This document shows positions 26,647-36,698 of a stretch of 45,642 nt of DNA, one piece after another. The translations under genes were made by a program, and so were the position numbers. Positions within the stretch are counted from its first letter, which is position 1. Every line of letters starts with the position of its first letter. The notes under the pieces were generated by a model. The model saw nothing but the letters and a program-made list of their open reading frames with translations, made no database searches and was not told the DNA's origin. Source of the DNA: Mollicutes bacterium (GTDB lineage Bacteria > Bacillota_I > Bacilli_A > RFN20 > CAG-826); the NCBI GenBank assembly GCA_022780025.1, contig JALEXS010000036.1, positions 1-45,642 on the forward strand. Direction: 5' to 3'.

Positions 26647-28308
26647 TTATTTAGCTAAATAAGCCTCAACACTTGCATAACTTGTAGTTCCAAAATTATC
26701 AAGAGTATGGTCTAAATAAATAAGACCTAAATAATTAAATAAATACCAAATATCTATTTTAGTAATATTATTAGCATCGTCTTTAGTTATTTTAAAAGCA
26801 CCACCATAACTTGCTTCTTCTAGTCCAAATCCATAATAATTAGCGAATTGTTCTGTAAAAGATGTATCTCTAGTTATATAAGCATCATTAGGTTCACTAT
26901 AAATCATAGTGTCAATGTAATTTAATACTTTTAATGATTTAGGATATCTTAAAAAGTCAGTTACACCAGCATCATATTCACTAAAATCACCTACTTTATC
27001 ACTAACTACAACTTGATCTTTATCATCTAAAGTAAATTTATAAATACCATTATATTCACCCTTATTTCTTAAGTTAATATAACCTTCAGTTTTTAAAGTA
27101 TTATCTTCTTCTAATCCTTCACTAGTAGGAATAGATAAATAATATTCATTAGTATAATATTCATTAGTTTTAGTAATAATTATAGCATTACCATCACCAT
27201 CTTTAACAATATTACCTTCACTATCATGCTTATTAGTAACTCTAATACCATGGAAATTATTATTTAATAATAATTCTTTAGCTTTAGATAATTCACTAGG
27301 TACTTCTTGAGCACTACCACCATTATTAACATAATCTTTAATTTCAGTTAAACTAACATTATCAAAATTATCAATTGTTCCATATAAATAACCTAATAAT
27401 TGTTCATAACAATCTAAAGTATAATCAATCGATGATATTGAATTATTTTCATAATTAATAGTTAAATAAATACAACTAATATAAGGAGCAATCTTTTCAA
27501 TAAATCTACTAGCAACTGCAAAAGATTTTTTAATCTCTAAATCAGTGATCATATATTGATGCTCACCAATTTTCATATTCTTTTGATAAGTTTCTATATT
27601 AGGAACATCTTTAAAAGTTGGTATTTGATTATAAATACTATTACTATAATCACCTTTATTATTAGTACAAAATTCATATGGAGTAATAGTTTTATCACTA
27701 TTTTTATAATATTTAAATACTTTATTATTATTATCTAAAGCATATCCATATGAATTACTATCATCATCAAGATGAGTTTCATAATAATATTGACCATCAA
27801 AATATCTATCTAATTTAAAAGTTGATCCTATTATAGTAGATTCTTGTAAAGCATGATAATTAGACTTAGTTTTAATTAAGTCAATTGCTGATTTAAGTTC
27901 AGTAGAGTTCTTTTCATCAAGGACAACTCCTGAATTACATAAAATTGGACAATAAGCTATTTTATTACCATCTTCTGTTGTAATTTTAGCAACTGTTTTA
28001 CCTATTTTATTAGCTCTAATAACATTATTATCAAGCAAAGTTGCAACACTTTCATCAATAATTTCAATCTTAACTTTTTGATTAGTAGCATTACTTGGTA
28101 ATATTTTATATCTAAGTTGAGCCTCTCCTAAATAAGCTAAAGTAATTGAATCATCTAAGAAATAAACGGCTTCTACTTTAACTTCTTTAGGAGGAACAGG
28201 AGTAGGTTCTTCAATATCTGGATCAATAATAGGAGGCAATGAATTAGAACTATTACAAGAAGCTAATGATAAAGTTAATAAACTTAATAATAATATATTC
28301 TTTTTCAT
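26647..28308 (-). CDS. Lipoprotein with a BIG2 Ig-like domain
   Basis: 553 residues; the signal peptide ends in LASC (Cys18), followed by a Pro/Glu-rich linker (about 24-42, PPIIDPDIEEPTPVPP). A BIG2 Ig-like domain follows (about 45-125, with RYKILPSNATNQKVK and NVIRANKIGKTVAKIT). The remainder (about 130-553) is a long region of unknown fold, rich in Asn, Asp and Tyr, without a catalytic motif. It lies 18 nt after the LRR-protein gene and 12 nt before the 748-residue gene, so these three form one operon. Surface location is well supported; the role is unknown. Confidence 0.82.
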   Translation of the reverse strand: MKKNILLLSLLTLSLASCNSSNSLPPIIDPDIEEPTPVPPKEVKVEAVYFLDDSITLAYLGEAQLRYKILPSNATNQKVKIEIIDESVATLLDNNVIRANKIGKTVAKITTEDGNKIAYCPILCNSGVVLDEKNSTELKSAIDLIKTKSNYHALQESTIIGSTFKLDRYFDGQYYYETHLDDDSNSYGYALDNNNKVFKYYKNSDKTITPYEFCTNNKGDYSNSIYNQIPTFKDVPNIETYQKNMKIGEHQYMITDLEIKKSFAVASRFIEKIAPYISCIYLTINYENNSISSIDYTLDCYEQLLGYLYGTIDNFDNVSLTEIKDYVNNGGSAQEVPSELSKAKELLLNNNFHGIRVTNKHDSEGNIVKDGDGNAIIITKTNEYYTNEYYLSIPTSEGLEEDNTLKTEGYINLRNKGEYNGIYKFTLDDKDQVVVSDKVGDFSEYDAGVTDFLRYPKSLKVLNYIDTMIYSEPNDAYITRDTSFTEQFANYYGFGLEEASYGGAFKITKDDANNITKIDIWYLFNYLGLIYLDHTLDNFGTTSYASVEAYLAK

Positions 28309-28327
28309 AATCTACATTCCCTCCTAA

Positions 28328-31021
28328 TTAAAATGTTTTTTGTTCATAATTGAAATGCATGAAATCATTAGTTGGATTTTCAGTACTATACTTTTGGAAA
28401 ATAAGCTTTAATGTAGCATCACTTATTTTAATTAAAACACCACCATGATAATCATCATATGTTCCAGTATAATAAATTTTTCTTACTGTAGATCCTTTAA
28501 ATGAATCACTACTAACAGATAAATAAGTTCTACTTAAAACAGGATTATTAACAAATTTATTAAATAATAATTCTTTTAAAGCAGTAGTATCTTTGAATGC
28601 TCTAGTAGAAATAGTGTATAATTCTTCGTTAAATGAAACTTTATTTAAATAAGCGTTTCCTAAGAAAGCTTGAGAATAAATTGTTAAGGTTTTTTCAGGA
28701 ACATTATAGACTGAATCAGTCTTATTTGCAGGATAAGCAGCTAAATAACTATAAGTTGGATCTTTAGTAGCTAATTCAAATAAAACACCATCAACTGCTT
28801 TATATTTAGTATTTTCACTACCTACTGTAATAGATGTTAATCTCTTACAACCATAGAACATATAATCAGTTTCTCTAGATGAACTACTATTAACTTTAAA
28901 TGTAGTAACACTACTAGGAATATTAATAGTTTCTAATGATTCATCACCATAAAAGCATCCATAATCGACAGTTTTAAGACCTTCTGGTAATGTAATTTCT
29001 TTTAAACTTGTATATCCAGATAAAGATTTACTAGCTAATGATGTTAATTTTGAAGGTAATGTTAACGAAGTAACTGCACTATTACCATTAATCATGTAAG
29101 CTCCAATAGAAGTTAATCCATCAGGAAGTTTTAATGTCTTTAATTTTGCATTATTACATATAGCATAATTTCCTAATTTAGTAATTGAATCAGGCAAAAT
29201 TGCTTCAGTAATACCAGTATTCTTAAAAGCATTATCTCCGATACTAGTAATTCCATCATAGAAAGTAAAACCAGTAAATTTTTCACAATTTTCAAAAGTA
29301 CTAGCTGGTATATCTAAAATTGTAGTAGGCCAAGAAACAGTTGTTAATTCATTACAACCATTAAATACACCGTCATCAAGACTCGTTACAGCATGAATAT
29401 CAACACTTTCAAGATGAGAACCACTAAATGCATTTTCTGAAATTGCAGTTAAAGAAGTAGGTGCAGTATAAGTTTTTTCTTCTTTCATTGGAGGATAACA
29501 TAATAATTTAGATTTATCTTTATTATAAAGAATGCCTTCACTAGTTGAGAAATCAGCATTATCTTCACTAATTGTAATTTCTTTTAAAGCTTCATTACCT
29601 TTAATCGCATTAGGATCTAAGCCTTCATCATCATCTTTTGTAGATGTACCATTATCATTATAAGTTTTTAACGCTTTAGGTAAATTAATCTTAGTTAAAT
29701 TAGGATTACTACTTATAGCCATATTTCCTATATAAGTAACTGTATCTGGAATAGTTAATTCTGTTAAATAAGGTAAGCTTTGGAAACAAGAACCTTGAAT
29801 TCTTTCGAGCGCTTCAGGTAAAACAAATGATTTTAAATTATCGCAACTTGGAAACATTCTTTCGATAATTTTTATATTTTTAGGAAGTTTTACAGTTTCT
29901 AATGAAGTGCATTTAACAAATAAAGATTGTAATTTACCTTCTACTTTGCCTTTAGAATCAATACATCCCTTAATTGAATCAGGTAATGTAACTTTAACTA
30001 AACTTGAGCAACTGTTATATAAGTTCATACCAATATATTCAATACCTTCAGGTAAAGAACCATCTTCTAAGGATTTACAGTTATAGAAACAATTATATCC
30101 AATATCTTTTAAAGTTGATGGATAATGTAATGTATATAAAGATGTACAACTATAAAATGCAGTATTACCGATAGCAATGACACCTTCACTAATTTTAATT
30201 CTTTCAAGAGTTTGACTATTTTTAAAACAGTTATTACCAATTTTGGTTACTTTATAAGTTTCATTATTAGTAGGATTAACTACTTCAGTAGGTGTAATTA
30301 CAGCAGTACTAGTTCCTTTATATGTAGATAATGTAGCTTCTTTAGTTTCATCATCAAAAGTAACAGCAAAATCACCTTGTTCAGCAACTGTTAATGTTGG
30401 CATAACGTGAATTTTAATTTCATCAGTTAAAGTACCACATGTTGCAGTAATAATAACAAAACCATCACTTTCAGCAGTGACATTACCTTCTAAATCGATA
30501 GTTACATAACGATCATCATAACCTTCAATCTTTTTAATACCCCATGTTACTTCTTTATTTGTAGCATTTTCAGGTAAAACAGTTGCAGTTAATTTAAATG
30601 TATCACCAACTTCAACTTCTAAATTTTCTCCTTGATTAATAGTGATACTTTCTACTTCAATTGGAGCAACATTAATAACTATTGTATCTTCAAGTCCATC
30701 AACTGTTGCTTTTAAAGTGAGTGTACCACCTCCAGATGCAGTAAATTCACCTTGTTGAGAAATAGTACCAATTGTAGCAGGATCTGTAACTCCATCATCT
30801 ACAAAAGAAAATGCTACTTTTGAAGTAGTATCAGCTGGAGCAACTTCGACTTCAAATTTGTGTTTATCTCCTACTTTAAGAGTTAGACTATCGCCATCTT
30901 TGAAACTTATTGACGTCGCTTTGACTTCTTTTTGACAACTGGTCAAAGTATAAAAAGTTGTGGTAGATATCCCTAATCCTAAGATTAAAGAAGATAACCT
31001 TAAAATGTTAATTTTTTTCAT
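28328..31021 (-). CDS. BspA-type leucine-rich-repeat surface lipoprotein with two Ig-like domains
   Basis: 897 residues; the lipobox LTSC gives Cys29. Two BIG2 Ig-like domains (about 33-118 and 119-208; note VLPENATNKEVTW) lead into a long LRR_5/BspA-type array (about 215-890). Typical units read ITKIGNNCFKNSQTLERIKISEG and LTELTIPDTVTYIGNMA. BspA-type repeats are known from surface proteins of gut and oral bacteria that bind host proteins or other cells, so an adhesin role is likely but unproven. The array is interrupted by ILYNKDKSKLLCYPP and VLFELATKDPTYSYLAAYP segments, as is common in this family. The ribosome site is GAGGGG. First gene of a three-lipoprotein operon. Confidence 0.92.
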   Translation of the reverse strand: MKKINILRLSSLILGLGISTTTFYTLTSCQKEVKATSISFKDGDSLTLKVGDKHKFEVEVAPADTTSKVAFSFVDDGVTDPATIGTISQQGEFTASGGGTLTLKATVDGLEDTIVINVAPIEVESITINQGENLEVEVGDTFKLTATVLPENATNKEVTWGIKKIEGYDDRYVTIDLEGNVTAESDGFVIITATCGTLTDEIKIHVMPTLTVAEQGDFAVTFDDETKEATLSTYKGTSTAVITPTEVVNPTNNETYKVTKIGNNCFKNSQTLERIKISEGVIAIGNTAFYSCTSLYTLHYPSTLKDIGYNCFYNCKSLEDGSLPEGIEYIGMNLYNSCSSLVKVTLPDSIKGCIDSKGKVEGKLQSLFVKCTSLETVKLPKNIKIIERMFPSCDNLKSFVLPEALERIQGSCFQSLPYLTELTIPDTVTYIGNMAISSNPNLTKINLPKALKTYNDNGTSTKDDDEGLDPNAIKGNEALKEITISEDNADFSTSEGILYNKDKSKLLCYPPMKEEKTYTAPTSLTAISENAFSGSHLESVDIHAVTSLDDGVFNGCNELTTVSWPTTILDIPASTFENCEKFTGFTFYDGITSIGDNAFKNTGITEAILPDSITKLGNYAICNNAKLKTLKLPDGLTSIGAYMINGNSAVTSLTLPSKLTSLASKSLSGYTSLKEITLPEGLKTVDYGCFYGDESLETINIPSSVTTFKVNSSSSRETDYMFYGCKRLTSITVGSENTKYKAVDGVLFELATKDPTYSYLAAYPANKTDSVYNVPEKTLTIYSQAFLGNAYLNKVSFNEELYTISTRAFKDTTALKELLFNKFVNNPVLSRTYLSVSSDSFKGSTVRKIYYTGTYDDYHGGVLIKISDATLKLIFQKYSTENPTNDFMHFNYEQKTF

Positions 31022-31043
31022 AATTTCCCCTCACAATATATTA

Positions 31044-31055
31044 AAACTATAGTTT
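31044..31055. promoter_or_regulatory. 12-bp palindrome upstream of the LRR-lipoprotein operon
   Basis: AAACTATAGTTT is a perfect 12-bp palindrome between the parB terminator and the LRR gene start, 22 nt before the ATG. TATAGT within it could be a poor -10. It may be an operator or chance in AT-rich DNA. Confidence 0.3.
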
Positions 31056-31063
31056 AAAATAAA

Positions 31064-31096
31064 AAAATAAAGGATAAAAAAATATCTCTTTATTTT
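31064..31096 (-). terminator. Terminator of the suf-mnmG-rsmG-parAB unit
   Basis: AAAATAAAG pairs with CTTTATTTT and, inside, GATA with TATC, with one bulged base and a T-rich loop. On the minus strand it is followed by TTTTTTTATTTT. It lies about 55 nt past the parB stop. Confidence 0.75.
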
Positions 31097-31150
31097 GTAT
31101 TAATAAAATTAAAATTTATTCGATAATAGGTTATATTTTATGAATTTATA

Positions 31151-31957
31151 TCATTTATCTTTGATATTTAAGTTAAGTATTTTTTGGTATAAGTCTTCAA
31201 TTAAGTGTTCATTTTGAGATGTAATTACTATTTTATTTTTCTTAAGTGAAACCTTTAAATCATCGTTTTTAGTTTTACTTCTTACTAGGTCTTCTGTTTC
31301 TCTAACACTTAATTTATTCTTATAAATCTCGTTTTTAATATTAATAGCTTCAGATTCACTAAGTCTAGAAATAGCTTTAGCATGTCCATAAGATAATTTT
31401 TCATTGACAACATCTTTTAATATCTCTTTAGGTAAATTTAATAGCTGTAAAATATTAGATACTTGGGATGTAGATTGCTTTAATAATTTAGATAAATCTT
31501 TGTTTTTATAATTAAACGATTTTCTTAAATTATTAATTAAATATGCAACTTCTACAACATTATAAGATTTTTGTTCAAGAGTATCAGCTAATAAAACTAA
31601 TAAAGTTTCTTCATCATTAAAGTTAGCAATAATAACTGGAATTTCTTTTATTTTTAATATTTTACATGCAATAAATAAACGTCTACCAATGACAATTTCA
31701 TAATGATCTTTAACATGCCTAACAACCAATGGTCTAATAAAACCATTATCTAAAATATATTCTTTATATTCGCTTAAGTTTGATTCAGAAATACGTGCTT
31801 TTTTTAAAAATTGATTATCTTCTATTTCATTTAATGGAATATTAACAATAGATTCACGAGCATAATTTTGCTCTATTGTTGGAATAACATCTGTATTTGA
31901 AAACTTTTCTAATAAAGTTTTCAAATCATTATTAATAATTTTATTTTGATTTTTCAT
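31151..31957 (-). CDS. parB: ParB-like chromosome partition protein with eroded CTP-binding motifs
   Basis: DNA-binding partner of ParA in chromosome segregation, 268 residues, near the usual 280. The N-terminal region keeps the order of ParB (NGFIRPLVVRHV). However, the phosphate-binding GERRxR motif reads GRRLFI (91-96), and the ENxQR motif reads DTLEQK (about 125-130). In characterised ParB proteins these residues hold CTP, which drives clamp sliding. The helix-turn-helix (about 153-200, LSKLLKQSTSQVSNILQLLNLP ... LSYGHAKAISRL) is well conserved, so parS-type DNA binding may remain. It overlaps parA by 17 nt and is the last gene of the unit. No parS site was found in the window. It could be a ParB or a Noc-like paralogue; position next to parA favours ParB. 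Confidence 0.88.
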   Translation of the reverse strand: MKNQNKIINNDLKTLLEKFSNTDVIPTIEQNYARESIVNIPLNEIEDNQFLKKARISESNLSEYKEYILDNGFIRPLVVRHVKDHYEIVIGRRLFIACKILKIKEIPVIIANFNDEETLLVLLADTLEQKSYNVVEVAYLINNLRKSFNYKNKDLSKLLKQSTSQVSNILQLLNLPKEILKDVVNEKLSYGHAKAISRLSESEAINIKNEIYKNKLSVRETEDLVRSKTKNDDLKVSLKKNKIVITSQNEHLIEDLYQKILNLNIKDK

Positions 31958-32717
31958 TTTGGATAATTTCTTTAGCTAATTGATTATAAGCTAAAGTTCC
32001 AGCACTATTTGGTCTATATAATATTGAAGGTAAGCCTTTTGCACTAGCTTCACTTAAAGAAATATTACGAGGAATAATTGTATGATATGTATTTTCTAAG
32101 AAATATTTACGAACTTGTTCTACTACTTCATTTCCTAATTTAGAACGAGGTTCAAACATTGTTAATAAGAATCCTTCTACTTGTAAAGCTTGATTATATT
32201 TTGATTGAACATTTTTAATAGTAGCTAATACTTGAGCTAGTCCTTCCATTGCAAAATATTCACATTGGATTGGAACTAATACACTATCAGCAGCTACTAA
32301 AGCATTTAAACTTAATATACCTAAAGATGGTGGACAGTCAATTAATATATAATCATATTTATTTTTTACATATATCATTAAATTCTTTAATAATTCAAAT
32401 GGTTTAGCTGAATTTTTAGAAATAATTTCGCTTTCTAAATTAGATAATTTTAAATTACTAGGAACTACTTCTAAGTTCTTCATTGCAGATTTACGAATAA
32501 TTTTTAAAATATCGCAATCTAAAATTAAAGCATCAAAAATAGTTTTATTAATTAAAGAGATATCAACACCAAGTCCACGAGAAGAATTTCCTTGAGGATC
32601 AAGATCTATTAATAATACTTTTCTTTTTAAATGTGCTAAAGAGGCGCCTAAATTAATAGAGGTTGTAGTTTTACCTACTCCACCTTTATGATTACAAATC
32701 GCAATTATTTTACCCAT
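31941..32717 (-). CDS. parA: ParA/Soj chromosome partition ATPase
   Basis: Walker-type ATPase that positions chromosome origins and, in Bacillus, influences DnaA; 258 residues, the usual length. The deviant Walker A KGGVGKTT is at 11-18, the next motif is LLIDLDPQGN, and Walker B is YILIDCPPSLG. The tail ETLxxxIPRNISLSEA-type segment is recognisable (NTYHTIIPRNISLSEASAKG). It lies 8 nt after rsmG and overlaps parB by 17 nt; the order mnmG-rsmG-parA-parB is the classic one next to oriC in Firmicutes. The ribosome site is weak, so coupling to rsmG translation is likely. Confidence 0.97.
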   Translation of the reverse strand: MGKIIAICNHKGGVGKTTTSINLGASLAHLKRKVLLIDLDPQGNSSRGLGVDISLINKTIFDALILDCDILKIIRKSAMKNLEVVPSNLKLSNLESEIISKNSAKPFELLKNLMIYVKNKYDYILIDCPPSLGILSLNALVAADSVLVPIQCEYFAMEGLAQVLATIKNVQSKYNQALQVEGFLLTMFEPRSKLGNEVVEQVRKYFLENTYHTIIPRNISLSEASAKGLPSILYRPNSAGTLAYNQLAKEIIQNEKSK

Positions 32718-32725
32718 ATTCTTTA

Positions 32726-33424
32726 TTATAATGGTTTATTTAAAATTGTAGAATAAGAACGTGGATATTTTTTATCAGTTTTATTATTTTTAGTTATTAC
32801 TACAATATATCTATCTTGATTAATAAGAGGTAATGTATATTTAAATTCTAAATTTATACTACTATTTAATGCTTTTAATGTATTTTTTGCTTTTATTTCT
32901 TCTTCTTTATAACTTATTCCTTTATAAGCAAAAAATGTTCCATTTATTTTAATAAAAGGGAGTATTAATTCAGAGATAATTCTTAATTCTGAAACAGCTC
33001 TAGTAATAGCGTAATCAAAATAATTATGATATTTATCATCCAATTCTTCAAATCTAGAATTAATAACATATATATTATTTAAATTTAATTTTTCTTTAAC
33101 TAATGATAAAAATAAACATTTCTTTTTATTTGTTTCAACTAAATAAAAAGAAACATTAGGATATTTTATAGCTAAAGGAATTGAAGGAAATCCAGCTCCT
33201 GGTCCTAAATCAACTACATTAGTATTATCTTCAAATTCTTTATATAAAATTAAAGAATAAGAATCATAAAAATGTTTAATAATAAAGTCTTCTTCATTAA
33301 GAATTGCAGTTAAATTATATTTTTTATTTTCTTCAATTACAAAATTATAAAAAGTAATTAACTTTTCTTTATCATCATCACTTAAATTAAATACATTTAA
33401 TAAATCTAAATCTTTAATAATCAT
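32726..33424 (-). CDS. rsmG: 16S rRNA (guanine-N7) methyltransferase RsmG
   Basis: Methylates G527 (E. coli numbering) of 16S rRNA using S-adenosylmethionine; 232 residues, the usual length. The SAM-binding motif VVDLGPGAGFPSIPLAI is at about 70-86. The family signature YNLTAILNEEDFIIKHFYDS is at about 36-55, and YAITRAVSEL near 130-140. The start ATG overlaps the mnmG stop as ATGA, with AAAGGTG as the ribosome site, so the two are translationally coupled. Cytoplasmic. Loss of this enzyme in other bacteria gives low-level streptomycin resistance. Confidence 0.97.
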   Translation of the reverse strand: MIIKDLDLLNVFNLSDDDKEKLITFYNFVIEENKKYNLTAILNEEDFIIKHFYDSYSLILYKEFEDNTNVVDLGPGAGFPSIPLAIKYPNVSFYLVETNKKKCLFLSLVKEKLNLNNIYVINSRFEELDDKYHNYFDYAITRAVSELRIISELILPFIKINGTFFAYKGISYKEEEIKAKNTLKALNSSINLEFKYTLPLINQDRYIVVITKNNKTDKKYPRSYSTILNKPL

Positions 33425-35298
33425 CTTAAATCACCTTTTTTAATATGAATTATTAAAGCATTAATATCACTTGGATTTACTCCACTAATCCTACTAGCTT
33501 GTCCAATATCTTTTGGTTGAACTTTATTAAATTTTTGTCTAGCTTCTAAAGCTAAACAATCTAATTTAGAATAATCAAAATTCTCAGGTAATTTAATTGA
33601 TTCTAATTTCTTAGCTTTTAAAGCTTCAACTCTTTCGTTTTCAATATATCCAGCGTATTTTACTAAAATTGATAATTGTTTTTCACCAATTGGATCTAAT
33701 TTAATGTCACTAGGATAATCAACCATATATTCTTTTAAACGAGAAAAAGTTACATTATTTCTTTTTAAAATATCTTCATAGGTAACGCCATTTTCAAGTC
33801 TATCATAACCTAGTTCAACTAGATAATCATTAACTTTACTAGTTCTTCCAAAGTGGTTATTTTTTAAATAATCCTGCAAAACCCCAATATTTTTCTTTTT
33901 TTTGATAAATTCATCATATCTAGATTGACTAATTAAACCTAACTTATAACCATATTCAGTAAGTCTTAAATCAGCATTATCATGTCTTAATAAAAGTCTA
34001 TATTCAGCTCTACTTGATAATAATCTATAAGGTTCTTTTGTTCCCTTTGTAATTAAATCATCAATCATAACACCAATATAAGCTTCATCTCTATTTAAAA
34101 TAAATGGAGGTAAATTTTTAATATATTGACCAGCATTTATACCAGCCATTAAACCTAATCCAGCAGCTTCTTCGTATCCACTTGTACCACAAATTTGACC
34201 AGCAATAAATAATCCTTTATATTTTTTAACCATTAAGGATGTATCAAATTGAGTTGGATCAAGAGCATCATATTCAATAGCGTAAGCGTATTTTAAAATT
34301 TTAGCATTTTCTAATCCAGGTAAAGAATGAACCATTTTATCTTGAACATCAATTGGCATAGATGTAGAAAAACCTTGTAAATAAATACTATTAGTATCAT
34401 AACTTTCTGGTTCTAAAAATAATTGATGACGTGGTTTATCGCTAAATCTAACTATTTTATCTTCAATTGATGGACAATATCTTGGACCAACACCTTTAAC
34501 TAATCCACTATACATAGCACTTTCAAGTAAATTATCTTTAATAATTTTATGAGTTTCAGGAGTTGTATAAATTAACCAACAAGGAATTTGTTCTGAAATA
34601 GGAATAAAATCATGATCTTCATAAGAGAATCCTTCATCTTCAACATTGCCTAATTGAATTATTCCTTTTGAAAAATCGATACTTTCTTTAGCAATACGTT
34701 GAGGAGTACCAGTTTTAAGTCTAATAATTTCAATACCCATTCTTTTTAAAGAATCGCTTAAACCAATTGATGGCTTTTCTCCATCAGGTCCACCTGATGT
34801 TTTATTATGACCTACAAGAATTTCACTATTCATATAAGTACCGGTTGCTAAAATAACAGCTTTTGAAAAAATATCTTGGTTTTGCGAGGTTTTTACTCCA
34901 AAAACAGTACTTTTATCATAAAGTAAATCCACAACCATATCTTCTAAAATATCAAGATTTTTAGTTTCTTTTAAATGTTCTTGAATAAAATGAGGATATC
35001 TTTTTTTATCAGCTTGAGCTCTTAAACATTGAACACCAGGACCTTTTTTAGTATTAAGCATCTTCATTTGTAAATATTCATGATCAGCTGCTTTACCCAT
35101 AAAGCCACCAAGAGCATCAATTTCTCTTACGACAATACCTTTTGCACTTCCACCAATTGATGGGTTACATGGCATATTGGATACCATTTTAAAATTTAAT
35201 GTAATTAAAAGAGTTGCAAATCCTCTATTTGCACAAGCTAAAGAAGCTTCAACACCTGCGTGTCCTCCTCCAACAACAATAACATCATATTTTTTCAT
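33421..35298 (-). CDS. mnmG: tRNA uridine-34 carboxymethylaminomethyl enzyme MnmG (GidA)
   Basis: FAD-dependent enzyme that, with MnmE, modifies wobble uridine 34 of tRNAs; 625 residues, the usual length. The FAD-binding motif VVGGGHAGVEAS is at about 8-19. The signature GPRYCPSIEDKI is at 271-282, with the conserved Cys275, and the second signature is AGQICGTSGYEEAAGLGLMAG. The C-terminal helical domain that contacts MnmE is present (YAGYIENE, ISGVNPSDINALII). mnmE is not in this window. The start overlaps the sufB stop (TAATG) by one base. The gene ends in TGA, which is one of the two proofs in this window that TGA is a stop here. Confidence 0.98.
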   Translation of the reverse strand: MKKYDVIVVGGGHAGVEASLACANRGFATLLITLNFKMVSNMPCNPSIGGSAKGIVVREIDALGGFMGKAADHEYLQMKMLNTKKGPGVQCLRAQADKKRYPHFIQEHLKETKNLDILEDMVVDLLYDKSTVFGVKTSQNQDIFSKAVILATGTYMNSEILVGHNKTSGGPDGEKPSIGLSDSLKRMGIEIIRLKTGTPQRIAKESIDFSKGIIQLGNVEDEGFSYEDHDFIPISEQIPCWLIYTTPETHKIIKDNLLESAMYSGLVKGVGPRYCPSIEDKIVRFSDKPRHQLFLEPESYDTNSIYLQGFSTSMPIDVQDKMVHSLPGLENAKILKYAYAIEYDALDPTQFDTSLMVKKYKGLFIAGQICGTSGYEEAAGLGLMAGINAGQYIKNLPPFILNRDEAYIGVMIDDLITKGTKEPYRLLSSRAEYRLLLRHDNADLRLTEYGYKLGLISQSRYDEFIKKKKNIGVLQDYLKNNHFGRTSKVNDYLVELGYDRLENGVTYEDILKRNNVTFSRLKEYMVDYPSDIKLDPIGEKQLSILVKYAGYIENERVEALKAKKLESIKLPENFDYSKLDCLALEARQKFNKVQPKDIGQASRISGVNPSDINALIIHIKKGDLR

Positions 35299-36698
35299 TA
35301 ACCGACACTTCCATCCATATCTAGTTTAATTAATTGATTAAGTTCAACAGCATATTCCATTGGTAATTCTCTACTAAATGGTTCAATAAATCCCATGATA
35401 ATCATTTGGGTAGCATCTTGCTTTGAAATACCACGACTCATTAAATAATATAATTGTTCTTCATCTATTTTACTAACAGTTGCTTCATGTTCTAAAAATG
35501 AAGAATTATTCAAACATTCATTCTTTGGTATAGTATCACTTTTAGAAATATCATCTAAAATTAAAGTATCACATTCGACATGAGCTTTTGAATTTTTAGC
35601 ATTAGCTTTAATTCTAACAGTACCTCTATAATTACTTACACCACCATTTCTAACAATAGACTTAGAAATAATTTGAGATGTTGTATTAGGTGCTTCATGA
35701 ATCATTCTAGCACCAGCATCTTGAAATTGTCCTTTACTAGCTACTGCAATAGAAATACAAATTCCTTTAGCAAATGGTTCTTTTAAAATACATGCTGGAT
35801 ATTTCATATTAACTTGAGAGCCAATATTTCCATCAATCCATTCCATTTTACCATTTTCATAAACTGCAGCTCTTTTTGTAACTAAATTAACGATATTATT
35901 CGACCAATTTTGAATAGTTGAATAACGACATTTTGCATCTTTACATACAATAATTTCAACAACTGCAGCGTGTAATGATTCTTTTGAGTATATAGGAGCA
36001 GTGCATCCTTCAACGTAATGAACTTCTGCACCTTCATCAACTATAATTAAAGTTCTTTCAAATTGACCAGTTTTTTCATTATTAATTCTAAAATAAGATT
36101 GTAATGGTTTTTCTAATTTAACACCTTTTGGAACATAAATAAAAGATCCACCACTCCAAACAGCACCATTAAGAGCACTAAATTTATTATCTTGATAAGA
36201 AACAACAGTTCCAAAATATTTTTTAAATAAATCTGGATATAATTTTAAAGCTAAGTCAGTAGAAAGGAAAATAACTCCTTTTTCTCTAACTTCTTCAAGC
36301 ATATTATGATATACCATTTCTGACTCATATTGAGTAGCAGCACCTGCTAAATATTTTTGTTCAGCTTCAGGAATTCCTAATTTTTTAAAAGTATTTTTAA
36401 TAGTTTCAGGTACTTCATCCCAAGAATTTTCTTCTTTTTTACTATATCTTGTAAAATATGTATAACTATTAAAATCTAAATCAGTAACATCAGGTCCAAA
36501 ATTAGGAAACTTTAATTTTAAAAATGTTCTATAAGCTTGGAGTCTATATTCAAGCATCCACTCAGGTTCATTTTTAGCTTTAGAAATTGTTCTTACAACC
36601 TCTTCATTTAAGCCTTTTCCAGTATCAAAAATAGATTGAGAATCATCTTTAAAATCATATTTATAATCATCAGTTATAATATCAGTCTTTTTTGCCAT
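35298..36698 (-). CDS. sufB: Fe-S cluster scaffold subunit SufB
   Basis: Core of the SufBCD scaffold on which iron-sulfur clusters are built; 466 residues from the chosen start, the usual length. I moved the start from 36713 to the methionine at 36698 because GGAG lies 9 nt upstream and MAKKTD...YKYDFKDD matches the usual SufB N-terminus. Typical segments are [42 protein letters not shown] and [11 protein letters not shown]-like [16 protein letters not shown]. The C-terminal [20 protein letters not shown] is the SufB/SufD hallmark. It overlaps sufU by 17 nt. Confidence 0.97.
   Translation of the reverse strand: MAKKTDIITDDYKYDFKDDSQSIFDTGKGLNEEVVRTISKAKNEPEWMLEYRLQAYRTFLKLKFPNFGPDVTDLDFNSYTYFTRYSKKEENSWDEVPETIKNTFKKLGIPEAEQKYLAGAATQYESEMVYHNMLEEVREKGVIFLSTDLALKLYPDLFKKYFGTVVSYQDNKFSALNGAVWSGGSFIYVPKGVKLEKPLQSYFRINNEKTGQFERTLIIVDEGAEVHYVEGCTAPIYSKESLHAAVVEIIVCKDAKCRYSTIQNWSNNIVNLVTKRAAVYENGKMEWIDGNIGSQVNMKYPACILKEPFAKGICISIAVASKGQFQDAGARMIHEAPNTTSQIISKSIVRNGGVSNYRGTVRIKANAKNSKAHVECDTLILDDISKSDTIPKNECLNNSSFLEHEATVSKIDEEQLYYLMSRGISKQDATQMIIMGFIEPFSRELPMEYAVELNQLIKLDMDGSVG

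Noticed and set aside
33421-36684. Mycoplasma-type code with TGA as tryptophan
   Set aside because: TGG is used for Trp, while mnmG and sufU end in TGA at the family-expected lengths.
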